This document shows positions 7,469-16,352 of a stretch of DNA of 24,450 bases, piece after piece. The stretch spans positions 1 through 24,450 of the forward strand of contig JBOHBN010000172.1 of assembly GCA_050698355.1 (NCBI GenBank), in the 5' to 3' direction. A model generated the notes under the pieces. That model made no database searches, was not told where the DNA came from, and saw nothing but the letters and a program-made list of their open reading frames with translations. Positions within the stretch are counted from its first letter, which is position 1; each line of letters opens with the position of its first letter. The translations under genes and the position numbers were made by a program. This DNA is from JBOHBN01 sp050698355 (GTDB taxonomy: Bacteria > Actinomycetota > Actinomycetes > Streptosporangiales > WHST01).

Positions 7469-8752
7469 CTAACCTCCACCTCGTCGTCTCGCCGCCGAGC
7501 CGAACCCGAACCAACCGACCACGCGCCCGGCCGACCCCGAGCGCCGCGCGGCGAGCGCGCGCCGCGCTCCGGGCTCCTGCTTTGCGAAGCACAACAGCAT
7601 ACCGAGCGCCAGCATCGTCGGCAGCAACGCCGAACCGCCGTACGAGACGAGCGGCAGTGGGATGCCGGTGATCGGGAGCAGGCCGATCACCGCACCGATG
7701 TTCACGATCGCCTGCACCAGCAGCCAGGCGGTGATCGCGGCCGCGGCGAGCTGCATGAACGGGTCGGTCATCCGGCGAGCGATGCGGAACCCTGCGTACG
7801 CGAGCAGGGCGAACAGCGCCAGCACGACGAGCGAGCCGACCAACCCCAGCTCCTCGCCGATGATCGCGAAAATGAAGTCGGTATACCCGTGCGGCAGGTA
7901 TCCCCACTTCTCCCGGCTTGCGCCCAGGCCGACGCCCCACAGCCCACCGCTCGCGATCGCGTAGATGCCCTGCACCGCCTGGTAACCGCCGGTGAGCTTG
8001 TGCGCGAACGGGTCGGTGAAGCTCGTGAGCCGTTGGATCCGGTACGGCTCCAGCATGATGAGCACGACGACCAGGCCGACGACCGCGCTTGCCATCAGCG
8101 CGAACAGCCGCAGCGGCGCCCCCGCCACCCAGAGCAGGGCGAGCAGGATCGTGAGCAGCACCAGGGTGGTGCCCAGGTCGTCACCGAACATGACCAGCAG
8201 CACGATGAGCCCGGCGCCCGGAATCAGCGGTATGAGCAGGTGCCGCCACTCCCTCAGCGTGCCGAGCTTCTGCTTGCGCGCCAGCAGGTCGGCGCCCCAC
8301 AGCATGAGCCCGAGCTTCGCCAGCTCCGATGGCTGTATCCGGAAGGGGCCGCCGAAGTCGATCCAGCGCTGCGCGCCGTTGACCTCGTGGCCGAGACCCG
8401 GAACCAGCACCAGGGCGAGCAGCACGACCGCGAGCCCGAGAACCGGATACGCCACCGACCGGAACAGCTTGGCCGGCAACCTGGACGCGACCCACAGCAC
8501 CGGCAGGCCGAGCCCGACCCAGATCAGCTGCCGCTGGAAGTACGTCAGCGAGGAGCCCGTCCGTTCGTACGCCGCCACACTGGACGCGGACAGCACCATC
8601 AGCAGGCCCAGAGCGCTGAGCAACAGCGTGCATCCGAGCACCAGGTAGTACGAGCCGAGCGGCCGGTCGAGGACCCGCAACAGGGCCCGCACGCGGTCGC
8701 GTGCGGCGACCACGAGCGATACGCCGGGCAGGCTGCGGATCGCAGCACTCAT
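7469..8752 (-). CDS. ftsW: Septal peptidoglycan polymerase FtsW (SEDS family)
   Basis: FtsW is the SEDS glycosyltransferase that polymerises lipid II at the septum with its partner transpeptidase FtsI. The 427-residue protein has about ten hydrophobic segments and the family marks GAQRWIDFGGPFRIQPSELAK, GDDLGTTLVLL (with the conserved catalytic-type Asp) and the end PLPLVSYGGSALL. A basic cytoplasmic tail closes it. The ATG overlaps the murD stop as ATGA. Both FtsW and RodA belong to this family; the position between murD and murG and the pairing with ftsI in the same operon favour FtsW. Confidence 0.95.
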   Translation of the reverse strand: MSAAIRSLPGVSLVVAARDRVRALLRVLDRPLGSYYLVLGCTLLLSALGLLMVLSASSVAAYERTGSSLTYFQRQLIWVGLGLPVLWVASRLPAKLFRSVAYPVLGLAVVLLALVLVPGLGHEVNGAQRWIDFGGPFRIQPSELAKLGLMLWGADLLARKQKLGTLREWRHLLIPLIPGAGLIVLLVMFGDDLGTTLVLLTILLALLWVAGAPLRLFALMASAVVGLVVVLIMLEPYRIQRLTSFTDPFAHKLTGGYQAVQGIYAIASGGLWGVGLGASREKWGYLPHGYTDFIFAIIGEELGLVGSLVVLALFALLAYAGFRIARRMTDPFMQLAAAAITAWLLVQAIVNIGAVIGLLPITGIPLPLVSYGGSALLPTMLALGMLLCFAKQEPGARRALAARRSGSAGRVVGWFGFGSAARRRGGG

Positions 8753-10143
8753 GCGCCCGCCTCGCTTCGCTCGCTCGCCCAGCGCTTGGCGGCCGCGGCG
8801 AACGCGTCGCCGCGCGCCGGGTAGTTCTCGAACATGTCCCACGACGCACCTGCCGGGGAGAGCAGCACCACCTCGCCCGGCCGCGCGAGCCGGGCGGCCT
8901 GCTCGACCACCAGGTCCATCGCTCCAGTGTCGGTGGCCGCGACTTCCACGACAGGGACATCCGGCGCGTGTCGCCGCAGTGCGTCGGCGATCACACCGCG
9001 GTCGCGGCCGAGCAGCACCGCACCGCGCAACCGGTGCGCGTGCTCGGTCACCAGGTCGTCGACCGCCGCGCCCTTGAGCAGCCCCCCGGCGATCCATACC
9101 ACCCGCTCGTACGCCGACAGCGCGGCGGCCACGGCATGCGGGTTGGTGCCCTTCGAGTCGTCCACGAAGTGAACGCCCCGGGCGCGCAGGACCGAGGTCA
9201 TCCGGTGCGGGTCGGGGCGGAAGGCGGCAAGCCCGTCTCGTACAGCCGCCGCCGGCACCCCGTACGCACGGGCGAGCGCGGCCGCCGCCAAGGCGTTCGC
9301 CACGTTGTGCGGTGCGGCGGGCCGCACGTCGGCCACGCTCGCCAGCGCCTCCTCGGTGGCGAAGGCGCGGTCCACGAGCATCCCGTCGACGACGCCGAGC
9401 TGGCCCGCGGACGGCTCGCCCAGCGTGCAGGACACCGCGCCGGGACGGCCGCCGGCAAGCGCGGTGACCTCGGAGTCGTCGGCGTTGAACACCACCCGCG
9501 TGGCCGGCGCCCAGATCTTCGCCTTGTCGGCGGCGTAGGCGGCGAACGTCCCGTGCCAGTCGACATGGTCGGGGGCGAGGTTGACGATCGCGGCTGCGAG
9601 CGGTGCGACCGAGCTGGACCAGTGCAGCTGGAAACTCGACAGCTCGACCGCGAGCACGTCGTACGGTGGGTCGGCGCGCACCGCCTCGACGAGCGGGGTG
9701 CCGACGTTGCCGACCGCGTCGGTGTGCAGGTCCGCGCGCCCGAGCATCGCGGCGAGCATGCGTACGACGGTCGTCTTGCCGTTGGTGCCGGTGACGGCGA
9801 GCCACGGCGCCGCGCCCGGGCCACGCAGGCGCCAGGCCAGCTCCACCTCACCGAGCACCGGGATGCCGCGCTCGGCCGCGGTGGCGAGCACGGGCGCATG
9901 CGGCGGCCAGCCCGGGGAGGTGACGACGGCGTCGGCGTCGTCGGGCAGCCGCCCCGCCTCACCGAGCAGCACCCGCGCGCCGGCCGAGCGCAACTCGTCG
10001 GCCGTACGCTGCCGTACCGCGTCATCGCCGCCGTCGACTGCGGTGACCCGGGCGCCGAGGCCGAGCAGCGCACGTGCGGCAGCCGCGCCGGACACCCCGA
10101 TGCCGGCCACGCAGACGCGCCGTCCGGCCCACTCGCCGCTCAT
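8749..10143 (-). CDS. murD: UDP-N-acetylmuramoyl-L-alanine--D-glutamate ligase MurD
   Basis: MurD adds D-glutamate to UDP-MurNAc-L-Ala. The 464-residue protein has the N-terminal glycine-rich substrate domain (VCVAGIGVSGAAAA), the P-loop GTNGKTTV at 119-126, the central block NLAPDHVDWHG and the C-terminal DDSKGTNPHA motif characteristic of MurD. The start is ATG 10143 (MSGEWAGRR); its ribosome site is weak (GGAG at about -12). The frame is open upstream to an ATG at 10224 inside an intergenic palindrome, which would add 27 Arg-rich residues that do not look like MurD. This is the only gene of the murE-ftsQ run not tightly joined to the gene before it. Confidence 0.95.
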   Translation of the reverse strand: MSGEWAGRRVCVAGIGVSGAAAARALLGLGARVTAVDGGDDAVRQRTADELRSAGARVLLGEAGRLPDDADAVVTSPGWPPHAPVLATAAERGIPVLGEVELAWRLRGPGAAPWLAVTGTNGKTTVVRMLAAMLGRADLHTDAVGNVGTPLVEAVRADPPYDVLAVELSSFQLHWSSSVAPLAAAIVNLAPDHVDWHGTFAAYAADKAKIWAPATRVVFNADDSEVTALAGGRPGAVSCTLGEPSAGQLGVVDGMLVDRAFATEEALASVADVRPAAPHNVANALAAAALARAYGVPAAAVRDGLAAFRPDPHRMTSVLRARGVHFVDDSKGTNPHAVAAALSAYERVVWIAGGLLKGAAVDDLVTEHAHRLRGAVLLGRDRGVIADALRRHAPDVPVVEVAATDTGAMDLVVEQAARLARPGEVVLLSPAGASWDMFENYPARGDAFAAAAKRWASERSEAGA

Positions 10144-10187
10144 CGCGACCGCTCCGAGGGAACGCCCACGCAGGGGGCGCCGTCTTT

Positions 10188-10273
10188 GTCGATCACGGTA
10201 AGTACCCCTGCAGGTACTTCTCATGGCCAGCAGGGTGAGGGAAGTACGTCTTGAGGTACATACCGTGATCGAC
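10188..10273. repeat. Imperfect palindrome between mraY and murD
   Basis: Arms of 33 bases (10188-10220 and 10241-10273) match at 27 of 33 positions as reverse complements, with a perfect 13-bp outer stem (GTCGATCACGGTA) and a 20-base centre. The left arm can also fold on itself (AGTACC / GGTACT). It fills most of the 167-bp gap between genes that in relatives usually overlap. No U-run or transposase is present. It is best read as a short palindromic interspersed element; a regulatory hairpin is the alternative. Confidence 0.85.
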
Positions 10274-10300
10274 TTCGGATCCTCTGCCGGTGATCGTCAT
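10193..10300 (-). other. 35-codon open frame in the mraY-murD gap, doubtful gene
   Basis: An ATG at 10300 lies 10 bp after the mraY stop behind GAGGGA at good ribosome-site spacing. The frame runs through most of the palindrome and stops in its distal arm at 10193, giving MTITGRGSEVDHG and then a stretch rich in Tyr, His and Lys. It matches nothing I recognise. The ribosome site and ATG may be the ancestral start signal of murD left upstream of an insertion, or chance. Confidence 0.25.
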
Positions 10301-10310
10301 CGGTCGTCCC

Positions 10311-11369
10311 TCAGCCGGTGAGCCAGCGGCCGTAGAAGACGCCGAGGCCGCCCGCGACGAACAGACCGGTGACGATCCAGAACCGTACGACGATCGTGAC
10401 CTCGTTCCACCCGACCAGCTCGAAGTGGTGCTGCAACGGTGCCATCCGGAACACGCGTCGGTGGCTCATCTTGAACACGCCGACCTGGATGACCACCGAC
10501 AGGGTGATCACGACGAACAGTCCGCCGAGCACGAGCAGCAGCAGTTCGGTGCGGGTGAGGATCGCGAGGGCTGCCATCACGCCGCCGAGCGCGAGCGAGC
10601 CGGTGTCGCCCATGAAGATCCGGGCGGGCGGGGCGTTCCACCACAGGAACCCGAAGCAGGCGCCGGTCAGCGCGCCGGCGACGACGGCGAGGTCGAGCGG
10701 GTCGCGGACGGTGTAGCACATCGAGGTCGACACGTGCAGGCAGCTGTTGCGCAGCTGCCAGTTGCCGATGATCACGTACGAGGCGAAGACCATCACCGAC
10801 GCGCCGGTGGCGAGCCCGTCGAGCCCGTCGGTGAGGTTCACCGCGTTGGATGCGCCGACGACCATGAGCAGCGCCCAGACGACGAACAGGATCGGCCCGA
10901 GGGCGAGCAGACCGACGTCGTGGTCGAACGAGATGTGGTCCGACGCCGGAGTGAGCCCGTGCCCGTTCGGGAACCGCAGGGCCAGGATCGCGAAGACGAT
11001 CGCGATGACGGCCTGGCCGAGGGCCTTGGCGCCGCTGCGCAGGCCGAGGCTGCGCTGCTTGGCGTGCTTGATGTAATCGTCGAGGAACCCGACCAGGCCC
11101 ATGCCCGTCATCAAGAACAGCGCGAGCAGGCCGGACGCGGTGAGCGCGTTGAGCAGTGCGAGGTGGGCGACGAAGTAGCCCACGAGGGTGGCGACGACGA
11201 TGACAGCGCCGCCCATCGTGGGCGTGCCGAGCTTCGTCGCATGCGACGTAGGCCCGTCGTCGCGGATCCGCTGACCATACCCACGGCGCGCCAGCACGCT
11301 GATCGCGGCGGGCGTTCCGAGCAACGAAACCAGCAATGAGACGGCGCTGGCGATGAGGACGAGCTTCAC
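10311..11369 (-). CDS. mraY: Phospho-N-acetylmuramoyl-pentapeptide transferase MraY
   Basis: MraY is the integral membrane enzyme that moves phospho-MurNAc-pentapeptide onto undecaprenyl phosphate to make lipid I. The 352-residue protein has about ten hydrophobic helices, the substrate block THATKxGTPTMGG-like (SHATKLGTPTMGG, 42-54), the Mg-binding aspartate pair in GFLDDY (D97, D98), NAVNLTDGLDGL (175-186), MGDTGSLALGG and the cytoplasmic PLQHHFE loop (311-317). All key residues are present. The start is GTG 11369, overlapping the murF stop as GTGA. After its stop the operon is interrupted by a 167-bp gap with a palindrome before murD. Confidence 0.97.
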   Translation of the reverse strand: MKLVLIASAVSLLVSLLGTPAAISVLARRGYGQRIRDDGPTSHATKLGTPTMGGAVIVVATLVGYFVAHLALLNALTASGLLALFLMTGMGLVGFLDDYIKHAKQRSLGLRSGAKALGQAVIAIVFAILALRFPNGHGLTPASDHISFDHDVGLLALGPILFVVWALLMVVGASNAVNLTDGLDGLATGASVMVFASYVIIGNWQLRNSCLHVSTSMCYTVRDPLDLAVVAGALTGACFGFLWWNAPPARIFMGDTGSLALGGVMAALAILTRTELLLLVLGGLFVVITLSVVIQVGVFKMSHRRVFRMAPLQHHFELVGWNEVTIVVRFWIVTGLFVAGGLGVFYGRWLTG

Positions 11370-12784
11370 GCGGCGCCCCCCGAGTCCGGCGTCGGCGGGC
11401 CGGCGGCGACCGCGACCCGGTCGCCGACGTAGCGCAGGCCCGCATCCCGCGAGGACTTGAACAAGACGACGTCGCCCGGCCGGAGCTCCTCGGCGAGCGC
11501 CTCTTCGGCGGACGCGCCGTCCGCGACGGCCGCGACGTGACCCATCCAGCCGCGGGTGGCGTTCGCCCCGGCGACGACGCCATGGGCTCCCTCGCCGACC
11601 GCCAGTACGACGTCCACGCCCAGCTCCGCGGCGATGCCGCCGAGCCGCTCGTGCTCGGCCCCGGCTGTCGCACCGAGCTCCAGCATCTCGCCAAGCACCG
11701 CCACGGTGCGCCGTCCACCGGCGATGGTCATGAGCGTGCGCAGCGCCGCGGCCGCCGACGCGGGGTTGGCGTTGTACGCGTCGTTCACGACGGTGACGCC
11801 GTCGGGGCGTTCGCGCACCTCCATCCGCCACCTGCTGCGCGACTGCGCCGCGGACAGGCCGGCCGCCACCTCGTCGACGGAGAGACCGATCTCGATGGCC
11901 GCCGTCGCGGCCGCCAACGCGTTCACCACCTGGTGCTCGCCGTGCAGGCCGAGCCGTACCCGCGCGGTGCCCGTGGGAGTGACGAGCGAGAACGCGGGGC
12001 GCGCCCCGGTGTCCAGGGTGATGTCCTCCGCGCGCACGTCGGCGTCGGACGCGTCGACGCCGAAGCGGACGACGCGTGCGCTCGTACGCGACGCCATGCC
12101 GCGCACCAGCTCGTCGTCGCCGTTGAGGCAGGCGACACCGTCGCGCGGGAGCGCCTCGACGAGCTCGCCCTTCGCCTCCGCGATGGCTTCCCGGCTGCCG
12201 AACTCACCAAGATGCGCGCTTCCCACGTTGAGTACCAGGCCGACCTGTGGCGTTGCGATCGTAGCGAGCCCGGCGATGTGGCCCTTGCCGCGCGCGCCCA
12301 GCTCGAGCACGAGGAAGGCCGTGTCGCTGCCGGCCCGCAGCACGGTCAGCGGAAAGCCGATCTCGTTGTTGTACGACCCTGGCGGCGCGACCGTCGGGCC
12401 GACGGCGCCGAGCAGCTGAGCGAGCAGGTCCTTGGTCGTCGTCTTGCCTGACGACCCCGTGATGCCGATGACCTGCGTGTACGTCAGGTGCTCCGCGACC
12501 GCGTGCGCGAGCCGGCCGAGTGCCGCGACCGTGTCGTCGACGACGACCGCCGGCACGCCGACGCTCCGCGTCGCCAGGACGCCGGCGGCGCCGGAGGCGA
12601 CCGCGGCGGCGGCGAACTCGTGCCCGTCGACGCGCTCACCCGGGACCGCGACGAACAGGCCACCCGGCTGGACCTCGCGGGAGTCGACGACCACCGGGCC
12701 GGTCACCTCCGCGTCCGGCTCCGGCGCGTCCGCCAGGGACCCCTGTACCGCGTACGCCACCTCGGCGAGCGTCATACTGATCAC
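11366..12784 (-). CDS. murF: UDP-MurNAc-tripeptide--D-alanyl-D-alanine ligase MurF
   Basis: MurF joins D-Ala-D-Ala to the UDP-MurNAc-tripeptide, the last cytoplasmic step. The 472-residue protein starts ISMTLAEVAYAVQG and has the N-terminal block VDSREVQPGGLFVAVPGERVDGH, the P-loop GSSGKTTTK (110-118), the central NVGSAHLGEFGS and the C-terminal block VVNDAYNANPAS. GTG 12784 overlaps the murE stop as GTGA and is chosen for coupling; ATG 12775, three codons in, is a possible alternative. Length and motifs are normal. Confidence 0.97.
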   Translation of the reverse strand: MISMTLAEVAYAVQGSLADAPEPDAEVTGPVVVDSREVQPGGLFVAVPGERVDGHEFAAAAVASGAAGVLATRSVGVPAVVVDDTVAALGRLAHAVAEHLTYTQVIGITGSSGKTTTKDLLAQLLGAVGPTVAPPGSYNNEIGFPLTVLRAGSDTAFLVLELGARGKGHIAGLATIATPQVGLVLNVGSAHLGEFGSREAIAEAKGELVEALPRDGVACLNGDDELVRGMASRTSARVVRFGVDASDADVRAEDITLDTGARPAFSLVTPTGTARVRLGLHGEHQVVNALAAATAAIEIGLSVDEVAAGLSAAQSRSRWRMEVRERPDGVTVVNDAYNANPASAAAALRTLMTIAGGRRTVAVLGEMLELGATAGAEHERLGGIAAELGVDVVLAVGEGAHGVVAGANATRGWMGHVAAVADGASAEEALAEELRPGDVVLFKSSRDAGLRYVGDRVAVAAGPPTPDSGGAA

Positions 12785-14304
12785 CGGATGCTCCTCGTCG
12801 ACAGGTGGCCGAGAGCGTCGCGCAACACGTCCCGGTCGTCGAACGGGTGTACCACACCGCCGATGTCCTGGCCCTGCTCGTGGCCCTTACCCGCCACCAC
12901 GACCACGTCGCTCGGTGCCGCCGCAGCCACCGCGGCAGTGATCGCCCGCCGCCGGTCCGGGTCGTACCTGACCTCGCCGCGCTCCGGCACGGGCACCGTC
13001 GCCACTCCGGCCGCCATCTGGTCGAGGATCGCGGTCGCGCTCTCCGAGCGCGGGTTGTCCGAGGTGAGCACCGCGAGGTCGGAGAGCCGGGCCGCCGCCG
13101 CGCCCATCAGCGGCCGCTTGGCCCGGTCGCGGTCGCCGCCGCACCCGAGCACCACGACGAGCCGGCCCGCGGTGACCGTGCGCAGCGACCGCAGCAGCGC
13201 CTCGACCGCGTCTGGTGTGTGCGCGTAGTCGACCACGGCGAGGAACGGCTGGCCGGCATCGACCCGCTCCATCCGGCCGGGGACTCCGGGCATCGCCGCG
13301 ACCCCCGCCGCGGCGGCTTCGACCGGCACCCCGGCCGTGGCGAGTGTCGCGACCGCGAGCAGCGCGTTGCTGACGTTGAACGGGCCGGGCAGCGCGGCGC
13401 CGCCGTCGGCGTACGCGCCATCGGGCCCGGTGATGCGAAAACGGCTGCCGTCGGGCCGGGCGTCGACGTCGCTGGCCTGCCAGTCCGCGTCGGCGCTCTC
13501 GATCGAGCAGGTGGCGACCGGCACGGTCGCCCGCGCGGCGAGCCGCCGCCCCCACACGTCGTCGACGCAGACGACCGCGCGCCGGGCGAGCTCGGGGGTG
13601 AACAGCCGCGCCTTGGCCGCGAAGTAGTCGTCCAGATCGTGGTGGAAGTCCAGGTGGTCCTCGCTCAGGTTGGTGAACGCCGCGACGTCGAACTCGACGC
13701 CATCGACCCTGCCCATGACCAGCGCGTGGCTCGACACCTCCATCGCGACCGCGGACACGCCGCGCTCGCGCATCGTAGCGAGCAGCGCGTGCAGGTCGGT
13801 GGCCTCCGGCGTGGTCCGGATGCTGGGTACGGAGTCCGCACCGATCCTGGTGACCACCGTGCCCGCCATGCCCGTGCGGTGGCCCGCCGCGCGCAGGCCG
13901 GCCTCCAGGCAGAACACCGTCGTGGTCTTGCCGTTGGTGCCCGTCACGCCGAGCAGGAGCAGGTCGCGGCTCGGCTCCCCGTACACGAAGGACGCGGCGC
14001 CGCCGAGCACCGCACGCGGGTCGGCGACGGTCAGCACGGGCACCCGCGGCTCGCCGCAGCGCGCGGCCCCCTCCGGGTCGGTGAGCACCGCTACCGCCCC
14101 CGCGTCGGTGGCCTCGCGGGCGAAGCCCGCGCCGTGCACGTGCGCGCCCGGCAGCGCGGCGTACACATCGCCTGGGCGCACATCGCGCGAGTCGTGCGTG
14201 ATCCCCGTCACCTCGGCCGTACGGGCGGGCGCGGGCACACCGAGTCGCGCCGCGAGCCCGGCCAGGTCTCGGGGCGCGACGCGTGCGGGTCTAACCTGCA
14301 GCAC
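12781..14304 (-). CDS. murE: UDP-MurNAc-L-Ala-D-Glu--diaminopimelate ligase MurE
   Basis: MurE adds the third residue of the stem peptide. The 507-residue protein has the N-terminal block THDSRDVRPGDVYAALPG, P-loop TGTNGKTTT (121-129), the central TNLSEDHLDFH, VVDYAHTPDAVEALL and LGCGGDRDRAKRPLMG. The specificity motif at 416-419 is DNPR, which in the family marks diaminopimelate rather than lysine as substrate; meso- and LL-forms cannot be told apart here. The start is GTG 14304, 10 bp after the ftsI stop, with no clear ribosome site, so the first few residues are uncertain. The stop overlaps murF. Confidence 0.96.
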   Translation of the reverse strand: MLQVRPARVAPRDLAGLAARLGVPAPARTAEVTGITHDSRDVRPGDVYAALPGAHVHGAGFAREATDAGAVAVLTDPEGAARCGEPRVPVLTVADPRAVLGGAASFVYGEPSRDLLLLGVTGTNGKTTTVFCLEAGLRAAGHRTGMAGTVVTRIGADSVPSIRTTPEATDLHALLATMRERGVSAVAMEVSSHALVMGRVDGVEFDVAAFTNLSEDHLDFHHDLDDYFAAKARLFTPELARRAVVCVDDVWGRRLAARATVPVATCSIESADADWQASDVDARPDGSRFRITGPDGAYADGGAALPGPFNVSNALLAVATLATAGVPVEAAAAGVAAMPGVPGRMERVDAGQPFLAVVDYAHTPDAVEALLRSLRTVTAGRLVVVLGCGGDRDRAKRPLMGAAAARLSDLAVLTSDNPRSESATAILDQMAAGVATVPVPERGEVRYDPDRRRAITAAVAAAAPSDVVVVAGKGHEQGQDIGGVVHPFDDRDVLRDALGHLSTRSIR

Positions 14305-14314
14305 AGGCGTGAGG

Positions 14315-16324
14315 TTACCGGTTGGCCCAGATCTTCAAGTCCGGCCTCTTCGTCCCCGTCGGCTGGACCTTGTCATGCTGCAGGGCGAACGCCATCACGT
14401 CGTGGAACACCGGCGCCGCCACCTGCCCGCCGAAGTGACCTCGCTTCGGGTCCTGCAACACGACCTCGGTCACGAGCTTCGGGTCGTCGGCGGGAGCCAT
14501 GCCCACGAACGAGGCGGTGTAGCCCCGGTAGCATCCGCAGTCCGGGGCGACCCGGTTGGCCGTACCCGTCTTTCCCGCGACCCGGTAGCCGTCGATCTGT
14601 GCCGCGGGAGCCGTGCCCTTCTCGCTGGTCACGCCCTCCAACATGAGGCGCAGCTGCTTCGCCGAGTGCGGGCTCATCACCCGCTTGTGCCCCGGCGCGG
14701 CCTTGGGGTGGAAGGCACCCGACTGGCTCTGGGTGCCCGCGACGACGTTCGGTTGCGCGCGCACGCCGCCGTTGGCGATGGTCGCGTACACAGCCGCCAT
14801 CTGCACCGCGGTGACCGAGACGCCCTGCCCGAACGGGATGGTGTACCGCTGCGTGCCCGACCACTTGTCCGGCGGCGGCAGGATCCCGCCGCTCTCCCCC
14901 GGAAGGCCGATCCCGGTCGGTTTCCCGAACCCGAAGTCGATCAGGCTCTTGTACAGCTGCTTCTTTCCGACCTTCTCCGACACCAGGTCGATGCCGATGT
15001 TGCTGGACTTCGCGAGCACTCCCGACAGCGTCAGGTGCCACGTGCTGTGCGGCACGTCGTCGTGGAACGTCTTGTCGTACCGGCGCAGCTCGCCGGGGAC
15101 CACGACCTCGGTCCTGGGTTGCATGGACGTGTGCTCCAGGGCCGCGGCCGCGGTGATCACCTTGTTGGTGCTGCCCGGCTCGTACACGTTGGAGATCGCG
15201 GGGTTGCCGAGCGCCTCGGCGCTCGCGTGCTCCAGGTCGGAGGGGTCGAAGCTCGGTGCGGTCGCCAGCGCGAGCACCGCGCCGGTCTCCGGGTTCATCA
15301 CGATCACCGTGCCGCTCTGCGACTTGGTCTTGGCGACCTGGCGGCGAAGCTCTCGCTCGGCCTTCCACTGGATCTCGCTGTCCAGCGTCAGCCGCACGTC
15401 CTTGCCCGGCTGCGCCTCACGCAGCTTGTCCGGGCTCGCCGGTATGACCGTGCCGTTCGCGCCGATCTCGATCACCTGCTTGCCGTCGTGACCGGCCAGG
15501 ACGTTGTCCATCGCGAGCTCCATCCCGCCGAGCCCGTGGCCGTCCGAACCCACGTAACCGAGCACGCTCGCGGCCAGCTCCCCGCTCGGGTACTGCCGCA
15601 CCGGGTCGGGGTCGGCGCCGAGCGTCGGGATCGGCAGCTGCTTCGCCTGGCGCAGCTGCGCCGGCGTGATGTGCTTGGCGAGGTAGACGAACCGCTGATC
15701 GGACGTGAGCTTTGCGAGCAGGTCCTCGGCGGGTACGCCCAGGATCCGCGCGAGCGCACCCGCCGTCTGCTGCTTGGAGAGCACCTCGGTGCCGTCGGAC
15801 AGCTTCCCGGGCTTGTCCGGCACCCGCGTCGGGTCGACGTACAGGTCGCTCGCGTCCGCCGTCATCGCGAGCGGCGTGCCGTTGCGGTCGGTGATGGTGC
15901 CGCGTTCGGCGTACAAAGTCTGGGTGCGTACGCGCTGCTGCGCGGCCTGCGTCGCGTACTTGGAGCTGTTCACGCCCTGCAGCAGGACGAGCCGGCCGGT
16001 GAACATGGTCAGGATGAAGGCCACGATCAGCATGCCGACGCTGATCCGCCGGCTCGGCGACCCGAGCCGCGCGAGGCGGCGACGCCGCTTGCGCTGCGCG
16101 GACTTACGTGCCTTCGGCTTCGCCTTCTGGGAGCTCGCGGTACGGGTGCGCGCGCTGCCGCGGGTGGGCCGGCCCGAGGGCTTGCGCGCGCCGGAGCCGG
16201 CGGACCGGCCGCGCCGCTCCCACGGCTCGGCGTCCTCCCACGGCAGCCAGGTGCCCCCGCCCCGCGAGCTACGGCGGTCACGTGGATCGCGCGGACCGCG
16301 CCCGCCCGGCCCGTCCCTACTCAT
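14315..16324 (-). CDS. ftsI: Septal peptidoglycan transpeptidase FtsI (class B PBP3)
   Basis: FtsI cross-links septal peptidoglycan as partner of FtsW. The 669-residue protein has a long, Arg/Lys-rich cytoplasmic tail (1-92), one membrane helix (about 95-116), a PBP dimerisation domain with RGTITDRNGTPLA (141-153), and the transpeptidase domain. The catalytic serine is S385 in STNK (385-388), the second motif is SSN (440-442) and the third KTGT (585-588). A Cys pair (CGC, 596-598) follows KTG, in a loop before the next strand. All three active-site motifs are intact. ATG 16324 lies 28 bp after the ftsL stop with a modest GGACGG site. Confidence 0.96.
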   Translation of the reverse strand: MSRDGPGGRGPRDPRDRRSSRGGGTWLPWEDAEPWERRGRSAGSGARKPSGRPTRGSARTRTASSQKAKPKARKSAQRKRRRRLARLGSPSRRISVGMLIVAFILTMFTGRLVLLQGVNSSKYATQAAQQRVRTQTLYAERGTITDRNGTPLAMTADASDLYVDPTRVPDKPGKLSDGTEVLSKQQTAGALARILGVPAEDLLAKLTSDQRFVYLAKHITPAQLRQAKQLPIPTLGADPDPVRQYPSGELAASVLGYVGSDGHGLGGMELAMDNVLAGHDGKQVIEIGANGTVIPASPDKLREAQPGKDVRLTLDSEIQWKAERELRRQVAKTKSQSGTVIVMNPETGAVLALATAPSFDPSDLEHASAEALGNPAISNVYEPGSTNKVITAAAALEHTSMQPRTEVVVPGELRRYDKTFHDDVPHSTWHLTLSGVLAKSSNIGIDLVSEKVGKKQLYKSLIDFGFGKPTGIGLPGESGGILPPPDKWSGTQRYTIPFGQGVSVTAVQMAAVYATIANGGVRAQPNVVAGTQSQSGAFHPKAAPGHKRVMSPHSAKQLRLMLEGVTSEKGTAPAAQIDGYRVAGKTGTANRVAPDCGCYRGYTASFVGMAPADDPKLVTEVVLQDPKRGHFGGQVAAPVFHDVMAFALQHDKVQPTGTKRPDLKIWANR

Positions 16325-16352
16325 CTACCGTCCAACTGGAGCGACGCGGTGC

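Noticed and set aside
7467..7940. In-frame upstream extension of murG
   Set aside because: The extra 158 residues are Arg-rich shadow of ftsW in another frame; the conserved MurG N-terminus and a good ribosome site begin at 7466.
8753..9805. In-frame upstream extension of ftsW
   Set aside because: This stretch is the out-of-frame reading of murD; the FtsW start at 8752 overlaps the murD stop as ATGA, as elsewhere in the operon.
10144..10224. Longer MurD start at ATG 10224
   Set aside because: The added 27 residues are Arg-rich, come from the palindrome and are unlike MurD N-termini; kept only as a possibility.
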